Part shown: one piece after another, positions 50,807 to 59,186 of the stretch
How positions within the stretch are numbered: the stretch's first letter is position 1
How the letters are laid out: every line of letters begins with the position of its first letter
Assembly (NCBI GenBank): GCA_034399355.1
Contig: JAXMMT010000043.1
Location: 1-64,000, forward strand
Direction of reading: 5' to 3'
Source of the DNA: UBA2279 sp034399355
Lineage (GTDB): Bacteria > Actinomycetota > Coriobacteriia > Anaerosomatales > Anaerosomataceae
Length of the DNA: 64,000 nt
Made by a program: the position numbers and the translations under genes
Notes under the pieces: model-generated
The model's input: the letters and a program-made list of their open reading frames with translations, nothing else
What the model was told of the DNA's origin: nothing
Database searches by the model: none

Positions 50807-51604
50807 ATGACCGATCAGGCACGTGCTATCGGTGCGGTCGTGCGGGACGGTAAGTGCATCACGCTCGTGGTCGGTCCGTGCTCGATTGAGAGCCGTGAGC
50901 AAATCATGGAGGTGGCTGCGGTCACTGCCGAGCTGGGAATCCGCGTGCTGCGTGGTGGCGCGTACAAGCCGCGTACGTCGCCCTATTCGTTTCAGGGGCT
51001 GGAAGAGGAGGGCCTCAAGCTGCTCAAGGAAGCAGGGGAGCGCTACGGGCTGCTGACGTGCACGGAGGTCGTTGACTCTGCGCACGCCGAGCTCGTGGAC
51101 AGCTACGTGGACATCTTGCAGGTTGGCACGCGCAACATGGCCAACTACTCGCTGCTCAAGCGCCTCGGCAGCGTGACTGCCGAGAGTGGCAAGCCCGTGC
51201 TGTTCAAGCGAGGAATGGCCGCGACTATTGACGAGTGGCTTGCGGCAAGCGAGTACATCACGAGTCAAGGTAATCCGAATGTCATATTGTGCGAGCGCGG
51301 TATCAGGACATTCGAAACGTCGACTCGCTTTACGCTGGACATCACCGCGGTCCCGGTCGTCAAGAAGCTCTCGAATCTGCCGATCATCATCGATGCGTCA
51401 CACCCTACGGGGCAGGCGGACCTGGTTCCCGCCGTCTGTCGTGCGGCGGTCGCTGTCGGTGCGGACGGCATCATGGTCGAAGCGCATCCAAACCCGCGCA
51501 AAGCGCTCTCCGACGGTCCACAATCGCTCGATCTACCGCGGCTTCGTGGACTGGTTAGCGAACTTCAGCCTGTGGCAGAATCTGTAGGAAGAACAATCGC
51601 CTGA
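50807..51604 (+). CDS. aroF: 3-deoxy-7-phosphoheptulonate synthase (type I-beta DAHP synthase)
   Basis: First step of the shikimate pathway, condensing PEP and erythrose-4-phosphate. It has 265 residues without a regulatory ferredoxin-like or mutase domain. VVGPCSIESREQI carries the metal Cys, followed by RGGAYKPRTSPYSFQG, KPVLFKRGMAATIDEW, DASHPTGQ and VEAHPNP. The chorismate mutase encoded just upstream may act in trans as its feedback domain; that is inference. Confidence 0.95.
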   Translation: MTDQARAIGAVVRDGKCITLVVGPCSIESREQIMEVAAVTAELGIRVLRGGAYKPRTSPYSFQGLEEEGLKLLKEAGERYGLLTCTEVVDSAHAELVDSYVDILQVGTRNMANYSLLKRLGSVTAESGKPVLFKRGMAATIDEWLAASEYITSQGNPNVILCERGIRTFETSTRFTLDITAVPVVKKLSNLPIIIDASHPTGQADLVPAVCRAAVAVGADGIMVEAHPNPRKALSDGPQSLDLPRLRGLVSELQPVAESVGRTIA

Positions 51605-51664
51605 CGAGAACTCGGCCTGTAAGTTGCTGCACAATGCTTGAACGTCGACTGAGAGGTGATGCAG

Positions 51665-51871
51665 GTGGCGGGGGTCTCACTTTACCGGTTCTGTGCCCAT
51701 TGCGGCTCAGAGAACGAACCTCGCCTCGGTTACTGCGCTGATTGCAATGACCCCGTCTGCTCGAAGTGTGGCAATGTCCAGCACGTGCATGGCGAGTCCC
51801 GGGCAATGCACGACATGTGCCTCAAACACGGCGAGAACGGCGGCTTCTCCATGATCAAGTTCGTGAAGTGA
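51665..51871 (+). CDS. Small cysteine/histidine-rich zinc-finger protein, function unknown
   Basis: It has 68 residues from the GTG eight bases after GAGAGG; GTG or ATG codons at 51656 and 51659 are too close to that site. Cys pairs occur in FCAHCG, YCADCN and VCSKCG, then a HVHGES..HDMCLKHG cluster, resembling a zinc ribbon followed by a B-box-like finger. No known family was identified. It ends 56 bases before pcrA. Confidence 0.7.
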   Translation: MAGVSLYRFCAHCGSENEPRLGYCADCNDPVCSKCGNVQHVHGESRAMHDMCLKHGENGGFSMIKFVK

Positions 51872-51911
51872 TGAGCGTCCCGCGCACCTGGAGCTAGGCC
51901 GCTTCCGCGTG

Positions 51912-51917
51912 TACACT
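51912..51917 (+). promoter_or_regulatory. -10 element ahead of pcrA
   Basis: TACACT is followed nine bases later by the pcrA ATG, so transcription would begin at or within a few bases of the start codon. The -35 (TGGAGC, 17 bases upstream) is weak. No ribosome-binding site precedes the ATG, which fits a leaderless mRNA. Confidence 0.45.
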
Positions 51918-51926
51918 GGACACCCT

Positions 51927-54167
51927 ATGAGCTACCTTCTCGACGACCTCAACCCTGCGCAGCGCGACGCTGTCATGGCCACCGACGGGCCCCTGCTCGT
52001 ACTGGCCGGCGCTGGCTCGGGCAAGACGCGCGTGCTCACGTACCGTATCGCGCACCTGATTGCCGAGAAGCGCGTGTCGCCTGCCGATATCCTGGCCATT
52101 ACCTTCACCAACAAGGCGGCGCAGGAGATGCGTCGTCGCCTCGAGGCGCTTGTGGGCCCCGGTGTACGGGCGATGTGGGTGATGACATTCCACGCGATGT
52201 GCGTGCGCATCCTGCGCGGCGAGGCGCATCGTCTTGGCTACACGCGCAACTTCTCGATCTACGACGGGGACGATAGCAAGCGCATGATCTCGGCAATCAT
52301 GGCCGACCTCGAGATCGACCCGAAGAATGTGCCAGTCAAGATGATCTCGGGGCGCATTTCCTCGGCGAAAAACGAACTCATTGGTCCCGCACGTTACGCC
52401 GAGGATGCGGCTATGCCGCCGATGAAGATCACCGCGAAGGTGTACCCGCTCTACCAACAGCGGTTGCGTGCGGCCAACGCGATGGACTTCGACGATCTGC
52501 TCGTCAATGCGCACCGTCTCTTCGCCGAGCACCCTGAGGTGCTCGCGTTTTACCAGGACCGCTTCCGCTACATCCATGTGGATGAGTATCAGGACACCAA
52601 CCACGCGCAGTACTCGATCGTGAACCTGCTCGCCGCCAAGCACCGCAACCTCATGGTGGTGGGCGATGACGATCAGTCGATCTACTCGTGGCGCGGCGCG
52701 GACATCCGCAACATCCTCGAGTTCGAGCACGACTATCCCGAAGCGACCGTCATCAAGCTCGAGCAGAACTACCGCTCCACGCAGACGATCCTCACGGCAG
52801 CGAACGCTGTGGTCGCCAACAACGCGGGGCGCAAGCCGAAGACGCTGTGGACCGCGAACGTCGGCGGCGAGGCTATCACGCGCTACTACGCGAGCGACGA
52901 GAAGGACGAGGCACGCTTCGTCGGCCAGGAGGTCGAACGTCTCCTGCGAGAGGAGCACCGCGGCTACGACGAGTTCGCGGTCTTCTATCGCACCAACGCG
53001 CAGTCGCGCACACTCGAGGATATCTTCCTGCGTATGGGCGTGCCCTACCGACTGGTGGGCGGCACGCGTTTCTTCGAGCGTGCTGAGATCAAAGACGTGA
53101 TGTCGTGGCTGCGTGCGGTTGTGAATCCGGCTGACATACAGTCGGTTGAGCGCTTGCTCGCCAAGCGGCAGGGCATCGGTAAGACGACCGTGGATACGCT
53201 CAAAGCGCGCTCCTACGAGAGCGACATCACGCTCTCGGAGACAATCGAGCGAGCCGCAGGCGAAGACTGGCTCTCCACCGCTCCGCGCCGCAAGGTCGCC
53301 GAACTCGCGGTGGTGCTTGCCGAGACTCGCGCGCTCGAGGCCGAAAAGCTTCGAGACCGTGTCGAAGAGATTGTGAAGTGCTCCGGGCTGCTCTCGGCAT
53401 TGGCCGCCGAAGACACGAGCGAGGCAGAGGGGCGTGCTGAGAACATCCACGAGTTCTTCGGCGTTGTGCAGGAATACGACGAGACGCACGAGGAAGAAGA
53501 GCGCACGCTTGAGGCGTTCTTGGAGTGGATGGCATTGCGCACGGACCTTGACCAGCTGGCCGAGGAAGACCGTTCGGTCACACTCATGACGTTGCACACC
53601 GCCAAAGGCCTTGAGTATCCGGTCATCTTCATGGTGGGCATGGAAGACACGATCTTCCCGCATGCGAACTCGATGTTCGACCCCCAAGGGCTCGAGGAGG
53701 AGCGCCGTCTGTGCTACGTGGGGATCACGCGTGCTCGTGAGCGCTTGTATCTCACGCATGCGAACCAGCGGTCGCTCTTCGGTCAGTCGCAGTACAACCC
53801 GCCGAGCCGTTTCCTCAAGGAGGTGCCCGACGAGTGCATTCGCACAGAGGGTGTCGGTTCCGCCGGCTTCGGCGCCGCTGCGCCGGGACGCGGTCGCGGG
53901 AGCCGTGGCGGGTCAACGCGCTGGTCGAGCGGGTTCGCCGTGGGCTCTTCTGTACCCGGGGGGCGCGTGTTCGGGTCGGGGCAGCGCCGCACCAGCGAGC
54001 CGAAGGAGAGCCTGCAACTTGCGACGGGTGACGTCGTCGACCATAAGACCTTCGGGCGCGGGACGGTCCTGGAGGTCAAAGGTGACCGCGTGTCGATACG
54101 TTTCGACGGGCAAGCGGGGACGAAGAACCTCCTGATAGGGTACGCTCCGATACGTAAGGTTGAGTGA
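51927..54167 (+). CDS. pcrA: UvrD/PcrA-type superfamily 1 DNA helicase
   Basis: A 3'-5' helicase for repair and removal of proteins from DNA. It has 746 residues. Q-motif LNPAQRDAV, Walker A AGAGSGKTR (near 33), DEYQDTNHAQ, DDDQSIYSWRGAD, LEQNYRSTQTIL and LMTLHTAKGLEYPVIF cover motifs I to VI. The C-terminus has a Gly/Arg/Ser-rich linker and a Tudor-like end (VVDHKTFGRGTVLEVKGDRV) that contacts RNA polymerase in other species. The ATG at 51927 gives MSYLLDDLNPAQ; an earlier in-frame start lacks support. Confidence 0.96.
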   Translation: MSYLLDDLNPAQRDAVMATDGPLLVLAGAGSGKTRVLTYRIAHLIAEKRVSPADILAITFTNKAAQEMRRRLEALVGPGVRAMWVMTFHAMCVRILRGEAHRLGYTRNFSIYDGDDSKRMISAIMADLEIDPKNVPVKMISGRISSAKNELIGPARYAEDAAMPPMKITAKVYPLYQQRLRAANAMDFDDLLVNAHRLFAEHPEVLAFYQDRFRYIHVDEYQDTNHAQYSIVNLLAAKHRNLMVVGDDDQSIYSWRGADIRNILEFEHDYPEATVIKLEQNYRSTQTILTAANAVVANNAGRKPKTLWTANVGGEAITRYYASDEKDEARFVGQEVERLLREEHRGYDEFAVFYRTNAQSRTLEDIFLRMGVPYRLVGGTRFFERAEIKDVMSWLRAVVNPADIQSVERLLAKRQGIGKTTVDTLKARSYESDITLSETIERAAGEDWLSTAPRRKVAELAVVLAETRALEAEKLRDRVEEIVKCSGLLSALAAEDTSEAEGRAENIHEFFGVVQEYDETHEEEERTLEAFLEWMALRTDLDQLAEEDRSVTLMTLHTAKGLEYPVIFMVGMEDTIFPHANSMFDPQGLEEERRLCYVGITRARERLYLTHANQRSLFGQSQYNPPSRFLKEVPDECIRTEGVGSAGFGAAAPGRGRGSRGGSTRWSSGFAVGSSVPGGRVFGSGQRRTSEPKESLQLATGDVVDHKTFGRGTVLEVKGDRVSIRFDGQAGTKNLLIGYAPIRKVE

Positions 54168-54202
54168 TTCTCGGCGGCTTTCAGGCCGCGAAGGGAGTGA
54201 GA

Positions 54203-55831
54203 ATGGGGCAGATCCTCGTCTTCGGTCACCGCAACCCGGACAACGACTCCATATGTTCGGCGGTCGCCTACGCGCACCTCAAGAATCGCACGGATGTTGA
54301 GAATGTGTACGTGCCGGCGCGCCTCGGCCCAGTGCCCCCCGAGACCGCGTGGGTGTTCGAGCGTTTCGGTGCGGACCTGCCCGATGAGATCCCCCATGTG
54401 CGTACGCGCGTACGCGACGTCATGACCGTCGAGGTCGTCTCGGTCGCTCCTGACGAGAACATGCTGTTGGCGGGTCGACTCATGCGACAGCACGGCATTC
54501 GCGCACTACCGGTCGTCGATGAGGGTGGTGTGGTGCGCGGTCTGGTGAACGTCAACATCCTTGCCGAGCGCTACATCGAGGAGACCGATGTCGCGGGCTT
54601 CGCAGAGCTTCCCGTGACTGTCGGCCAGCTCGCTCAGGCGCTGGGCGGCAGCGTGCTTGAGGGTGACCCGGATATGGTTCTCTCTGGTGGGGTGCTGATC
54701 GGCGCGATGGAGCCGCAGACGATGCGCAGCTACATCAAGCCCGGCGACACGCTCATCGTTGGTGATCGCGTTCGCACCCAGCCGATGGCGATCGAGGCGG
54801 GTGTTGCCTGCCTGATCGTCACCGGAGGCGCCACACCCGAAGACGGCGTCGTCGAACTTGCGGCAAGCAGCGGGACAGCGATGGTCTCCTCTCCGCACGA
54901 CACCTACGGGACAGCGCGTCTGGTGAACCTGAGCCACAGCGTAGGCGAGATCATGGATGCCAACCTGCTGCTTGTCGGTCCCGATATGCTCCTGTCAGAG
55001 GTGGCCGAGGACCTCATAGAGTCGCCACACCGTGAGGCGGTCGTTGTCGATGACGGTGGCAAGCTGCTGGGCATGATAACGCGCACGAACCTGGCACGCG
55101 GACTGCGCCGCCGCATCATCCTGCTCGATCACAACGAGCTCGCGCAGTCGGCTTCCGGTGCCGAGGAGGCTACGATCGTCGAGATCGTGGACCACCACCG
55201 TGTGGGTGACGTGCAGACCGCTGCACCGATCCTGTTCCTGAACATGCCGGTGGGCTCCACCGCTACGATCGTGGCCGAGCGATACCGCGAACTTGGCGTT
55301 GACGTGCCGATCTCCGTGGCCGGTCTGCTGCTCTCAGCGGTGCTGTCCGATACCGTGCTGTTGAAATCGCCCACGACCACTGCGATCGATCGTGAGGTCG
55401 CGGAGCGGCTTGCGGCGCTGCTGAAGTTCGAGCCGCTCGAGTTCGGCATGGAGATGTTTAAGGCACGCTCGGCGTATGAGACCTTCTCGGCGGAACGGGT
55501 CGTAGGCGCCGATCTCAAGGAGTATCGCATCGGTGACGCATCCATCGCGATCGGGCAGGTGGAGACGGTTGACGCCGGCGAGATCCTGGCTCACCGTGAC
55601 GAGATCGTGGCAGCCATGCGCGCGCTGCGTGAGGCGCGCCGCTACGACCTCGTGCTGCTGATGGTGACCGATGTCGTGCGGGAGGGGAGCAATATCGTGG
55701 CCGAGGGTAGGACGCGTATCGCGGAGCGAGGTCTGGGCGTGTCGTTCGCGAATGGGTCTGCCTGGATGGATGGCGTGCTGTCGCGCAAGAAACAGGTTGC
55801 TGCGCGTTTGCTCGAGGCGGTGGGCGCATGA
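54203..55831 (+). CDS. ppaC: Manganese-dependent family II inorganic pyrophosphatase with CBS and DRTGG domains
   Basis: Hydrolyses pyrophosphate in the cytosol. It has 542 residues, against about 310 for the catalytic form alone. Order: start of the DHH domain (FGHRNPDNDSICSAVAYAH), CBS 1 (near 65-125), DRTGG domain (near 130-240), CBS 2 (near 245-300), the rest of the DHH domain (IVDHHRVGD) and DHHA2. This architecture is inhibited by AMP/ADP and activated by diadenosine polyphosphates in characterised clostridial enzymes. The ATG after AAGGGAGTGAGA is chosen. It overlaps the next gene by four bases. Confidence 0.95.
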   Translation: MGQILVFGHRNPDNDSICSAVAYAHLKNRTDVENVYVPARLGPVPPETAWVFERFGADLPDEIPHVRTRVRDVMTVEVVSVAPDENMLLAGRLMRQHGIRALPVVDEGGVVRGLVNVNILAERYIEETDVAGFAELPVTVGQLAQALGGSVLEGDPDMVLSGGVLIGAMEPQTMRSYIKPGDTLIVGDRVRTQPMAIEAGVACLIVTGGATPEDGVVELAASSGTAMVSSPHDTYGTARLVNLSHSVGEIMDANLLLVGPDMLLSEVAEDLIESPHREAVVVDDGGKLLGMITRTNLARGLRRRIILLDHNELAQSASGAEEATIVEIVDHHRVGDVQTAAPILFLNMPVGSTATIVAERYRELGVDVPISVAGLLLSAVLSDTVLLKSPTTTAIDREVAERLAALLKFEPLEFGMEMFKARSAYETFSAERVVGADLKEYRIGDASIAIGQVETVDAGEILAHRDEIVAAMRALREARRYDLVLLMVTDVVREGSNIVAEGRTRIAERGLGVSFANGSAWMDGVLSRKKQVAARLLEAVGA

Positions 55832-56511
55832 GTCCGATGGTGCCGCGTCCCGTTTCGTGGCGTCGTGATCCGCGTTCGGGACTGCTGGTCATCGCGTTCG
55901 GCGTTGCGGGTGTTTCGTTCCTTATGCTGACGGCCGCCGTGTTGCTGATGCCGGCGTTTCTGACCTTCGACGTCCACATCTCCGAGCTTGTGCGCGATAT
56001 CTCGCTGCCGGGGCTGGAAGGCGTCGCGCGTTTCTTCACGACGTTGGGCAGCTTCTGGGTCATGAGCGCGCTCACACTCGGGGCGAGCGCCTATCTGTAC
56101 GTGCGCGGCCGCAGAGCCGAGGCGCTGCTGCTCGTACTCACCGTGTCGTTGGGCGCGCTGCTCGGGGAGGGGCTCAAGCTGGTCGTCGGTCGCGTGCGCC
56201 CCGCGCTTGAGTACGCTCGCATCGCCATTCCGCAGTCCTACAGCTTCCCTTCCGGTCATGCGCTCTCTGCAGCGACATTCTTCGGGGCAGTCGGTTTCAT
56301 CGCGCTCATCGGCGAACGACAGCTGCGCCGTTCGGTCGTGGTCGTCGCACTCTGTATCTTCATGGCGCTGTCCGTGGGCTTCTCGCGCGTGTACCTCGGT
56401 GTGCACTTTCTCGGTGACGTCGGCGGCGGTTGGCTGCTCGGCGCTGCATGGGTCATGCTGATGATCTTGCTGGGAGCCACGTGGGGCGCGGGAGCGGTCG
56501 AGAAAGGCTAG
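55828..56511 (+). CDS. PAP2-family membrane phosphatase
   Basis: It has 227 residues with about six membrane helices. The three acid-phosphatase motifs are intact: KLVVGRVRP near residue 113, FPSGHALSA near 142, and SRVYLGVHFLGD near 190. Likely substrates are phosphatidic acid-like lipids or undecaprenyl pyrophosphate, but sequence does not say which. Coupled by overlap to the pyrophosphatase gene; its 3' end overlaps the convergent phoR by four bases. Confidence 0.9.
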   Translation: MSPMVPRPVSWRRDPRSGLLVIAFGVAGVSFLMLTAAVLLMPAFLTFDVHISELVRDISLPGLEGVARFFTTLGSFWVMSALTLGASAYLYVRGRRAEALLLVLTVSLGALLGEGLKLVVGRVRPALEYARIAIPQSYSFPSGHALSAATFFGAVGFIALIGERQLRRSVVVVALCIFMALSVGFSRVYLGVHFLGDVGGGWLLGAAWVMLMILLGATWGAGAVEKG

Positions 56512-58268
56512 CGTGCCCTGGGCAGGGTGACCGTGACGCGAGTGCCCACTGCGGGCGTTGAGTCGATTGCTACGCGACCTCCGGAGCGCTCAACTACATT
56601 CCTCACGAGCGAGAGGCCTAGTCCTGTGCCCCCGCTGTCTCGCACGCGCGAGCGATCTACGCGGTAGAAGCGTTCGAAGACTCTCGGGAGATCCTCGGGA
56701 GGGATGCCCATACCTGTGTCGGCGACCGAGATGGCGACGTTGGGATCGTCTGTCACTACCGATACGGTGACTTTGCCCGTATCTGTGTATGCGATCGCAT
56801 TAGCCAGCAGGTTGTCGAGTGCCACCGCCACATCGGTGCGGTCAGCGGCAGCGAAGACGTCTTCGGTGCTGACCGCGGAGAAGTCCGCCTTGAGTGCAAG
56901 TCCCTTCTCTGATGCGGCACGCGAGTGCGCCGCTAGCGCGAGATCTATCGCTTCACGAACGTCTGTGATCGCATCACGTGCGGGGGCCGTTTCCAGCCGA
57001 GAAAGATCCAGCAGGTCGAGCACGAGCTGACGCATTCGGGCAGCTTCCGCACGTATCTGGCTGACGAACGTGAGCGCCTGCTCAGCGTCGCCGTCAGCAG
57101 CTGCGTCCCGTGCCGACTCAGCGAGTAGCAGAATGCCAGCAGTAGGCGTCTTGAGCTCGTGTGACGCGTTGGCCACGAAGTCGCGGCGCATACGTTCGAC
57201 GCGAGCCCGGTCAGTTATGTCTGCAACGACGACGAGGCTGCGCGTGTGCTGCGGCGAGCGCTCGAGCAGAACGACGGTGAGCCTGAATGAACGGCCACGC
57301 GGGTCCGGGCCGATCTCGGTGCAGGCGCTCTCGTCGCCAGAGAGGTTCTCGCGAATAGCAGTGACGAGGGAAGCCGGCAACCCGCTGTCGGCGAGGGAGT
57401 GGTCTAGCAGCGTCAGGACGAGCGGGAAGATCTCGGCGGCCGACCGGTTTGCGAGAGTGATGCGTTCATCTTCGAGGAGAAAGACGGCGTCTTGCAGACC
57501 GTCTAGAACGGCATGCAGATTCGTCTGCTCAGTCTCTAGCGCTCCTATACGGTCACGCAGTTGTGCGCGCAGGCGTGCAAGTGCCTCGGCGAGTGGCGCG
57601 AGCGCGCCACTTTCATCAGGCACGGATGCATTCAGGTTGCCGGACGCCATGGTCGTCGCAGCATCCGCGAGCCGTTCGACCGGCCTCGCGGTCGCGGTCG
57701 CGATACGCACGCCTACGCCGAGCGCGATCACGAGGGCGGCCCCGAGCAGCGCAAGACCAGTGCGGCGTGTCTGAGCGCTCAGCTCACGGATGCGCTCGAG
57801 AGACTCCGACACGCGCAGTGCGACGTGCTTACCTTGGAAGCTCGCGGGGACGGCTACGTACATTTGCTGCACGCCCTGGGTGGCCGATTCGCGTATGTCT
57901 CGGCCAATCGAACCGGCCAGTGCTGCCGCCACCTCGGGGCGGTCCGCGTGGTTCTCCATGGTGCCCGGTTCTTCCTCGCTGTCCGCGAGTACGACTCCGT
58001 TGGATGCGATGACGGTCATGCGCAGATCGGTTCGCGCGACGAGACTGTCGACCGATGACGCCAGGTCGATATCCGGCTGGCCGAGCACTAGTACGCCCGC
58101 CTGAGCGACGCTCTGAAGATGCGTCTGCTGCTGCTCGATGACAGTGTCGGTCAGCGGGCCGAAGAGGCTCCAGCCCCATAGCCCCGCGAAGAGCGCGACG
58201 ATGACGACGTAGCCGAGTGCGAGCCGTACCCGGTAGGAGGACGCCCATGTGCGCGTGGCATTGCCCAC
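56508..58268 (-). CDS. phoR: Phosphate-type sensor histidine kinase PhoR
   Basis: It has 586 residues from a GTG overlapping the phoP stop by one base. Helix 1 (about 14-36), an extracytoplasmic domain (37-170), helix 2 (170-190), HAMP (190-245) and a PAS-like segment (250-340) precede the kinase core. The phospho-acceptor His is in FVANASHELKTP, the N box is DNLLANAIAY, and the G boxes are DTGMGIPPEDLPRVF and GGTGLGLSLV. Adjacent pstSCAB genes support a phosphate-starvation role. Confidence 0.92.
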   Translation of the reverse strand: MGNATRTWASSYRVRLALGYVVIVALFAGLWGWSLFGPLTDTVIEQQQTHLQSVAQAGVLVLGQPDIDLASSVDSLVARTDLRMTVIASNGVVLADSEEEPGTMENHADRPEVAAALAGSIGRDIRESATQGVQQMYVAVPASFQGKHVALRVSESLERIRELSAQTRRTGLALLGAALVIALGVGVRIATATARPVERLADAATTMASGNLNASVPDESGALAPLAEALARLRAQLRDRIGALETEQTNLHAVLDGLQDAVFLLEDERITLANRSAAEIFPLVLTLLDHSLADSGLPASLVTAIRENLSGDESACTEIGPDPRGRSFRLTVVLLERSPQHTRSLVVVADITDRARVERMRRDFVANASHELKTPTAGILLLAESARDAAADGDAEQALTFVSQIRAEAARMRQLVLDLLDLSRLETAPARDAITDVREAIDLALAAHSRAASEKGLALKADFSAVSTEDVFAAADRTDVAVALDNLLANAIAYTDTGKVTVSVVTDDPNVAISVADTGMGIPPEDLPRVFERFYRVDRSRVRDSGGTGLGLSLVRNVVERSGGRVAIDSTPAVGTRVTVTLPRAR

Positions 58269-58981
58269 TACGCGTGCGCCTCACTTTCGGGGAGGGGTCT
58301 CGGATCGAAGCGGTAACCCACACCGTGGACGGTCTGGATGTAGTCGTAGGCAGAGTACTCTTCGAGCGCCTGGCGGAGGCGGCGAATGTGCACGTCGATC
58401 GTGCGCGAAGAGGGAAGGAAGTCATATCCCCAGACCTCGGTGGCGAGGCGCTGCCGCGACATGAGCAGCCCTGGGTTTGCAGCGAGGGCGACGAGGAGCT
58501 GGAACTCCTTGAGGCGCAGCTTGACCGGCTGCTGTGCGACCGATAGGCGGAACTGTCCCACCTCGATGCGCAAGTCACCAGTCTCGATGATGTCGTCCTG
58601 CTCAAGGATATGGCGCTCGCGGACGCGTCGCAGGTTCGCTCGGACACGCGCCAGCAGTTCTTCCATCGAGAACGGTTTGGTGATGTAATCGTCGGCGCCA
58701 GCGTCCAGCCCGCGAACCTTGTCGCGTTCCTGGTCGAGTGCGGTGACCATCACGATCGCCACGTCGGTGTCTTTTGCCCGCAGCCGCTCGGCAAACGTGT
58801 AACCGTCGACACCGGGGAGCATGAGATCGAGCAGGACGAGATCGGGCAGTTCACGCTCGGCGATAGAGAGGCCCTCGATGCCATCGGCGGCCGTCAGGGT
58901 ATCGAAACCGGCGCGCCTGAGCGCATAGTCGACGGTCTGTCTGATGATAGGGTCATCTTCAACCACGAGAATCCTCGCCAT
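58268..58981 (-). CDS. phoP: OmpR/PhoB-family response regulator PhoP
   Basis: It has 237 residues. The receiver domain has the acidic pocket VVEDD, phospho-acceptor Asp in LLDLMLPGVDGY, and Lys in ITKPFSMEELL. The winged-helix domain shows LRLKEFQLLVALAANPG and SRTIDVHIRRLRQALE. The third in-frame ATG (MARILVVEDD) is best spaced from GGAG; ATGs at 58993 and 58987 are alternatives. It is transcribed away from pstS, with 205 bases of shared intergenic DNA. Confidence 0.94.
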   Translation of the reverse strand: MARILVVEDDPIIRQTVDYALRRAGFDTLTAADGIEGLSIAERELPDLVLLDLMLPGVDGYTFAERLRAKDTDVAIVMVTALDQERDKVRGLDAGADDYITKPFSMEELLARVRANLRRVRERHILEQDDIIETGDLRIEVGQFRLSVAQQPVKLRLKEFQLLVALAANPGLLMSRQRLATEVWGYDFLPSSRTIDVHIRRLRQALEEYSAYDYIQTVHGVGYRFDPRPLPESEAHA

Positions 58982-59047
58982 CGCCATCTCCAATCAGAAG
59001 TACCGTCTTGGGCAATCATGCCCGCGTGTGGCCGGATGTAAAAGGCA

Positions 59048-59086
59048 TTTAACAAAGGTTTCACATTGAGTGCCCAAGGTTTACAT
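59048..59086. promoter_or_regulatory. PHO-box-like direct repeats between phoP and pstS
   Basis: TTTAACA and TTTCACA are spaced 11 bases start to start (59048, 59059). A further TTTACA at 59080 lies 21 bases on; the longer repeat is AAGGTTTCACAT against AAGGTTTACATC. Period-11 repeats of this form are the known binding mode of PhoB/PhoP regulators. A TACGCT at 59117-59122 could be the pstS -10. The sites could serve both directions. Confidence 0.6.
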
Positions 59087-59186
59087 CAGTGCAACCAACT
59101 CCACTGCGGCGCGACCTACGCTGTTCATGCGTCGACAGCACGGTGCCGCCGACGGGAAACGTATCCTGACTTGAGAAGAGGGATTG

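Noticed and set aside
51894..53759. Minus-strand open frame of 621 codons opposite pcrA
   Set aside because: It mirrors pcrA in high-GC DNA, is rich in Arg, His, Leu and Val without recognisable motifs, and pcrA itself has every helicase motif.
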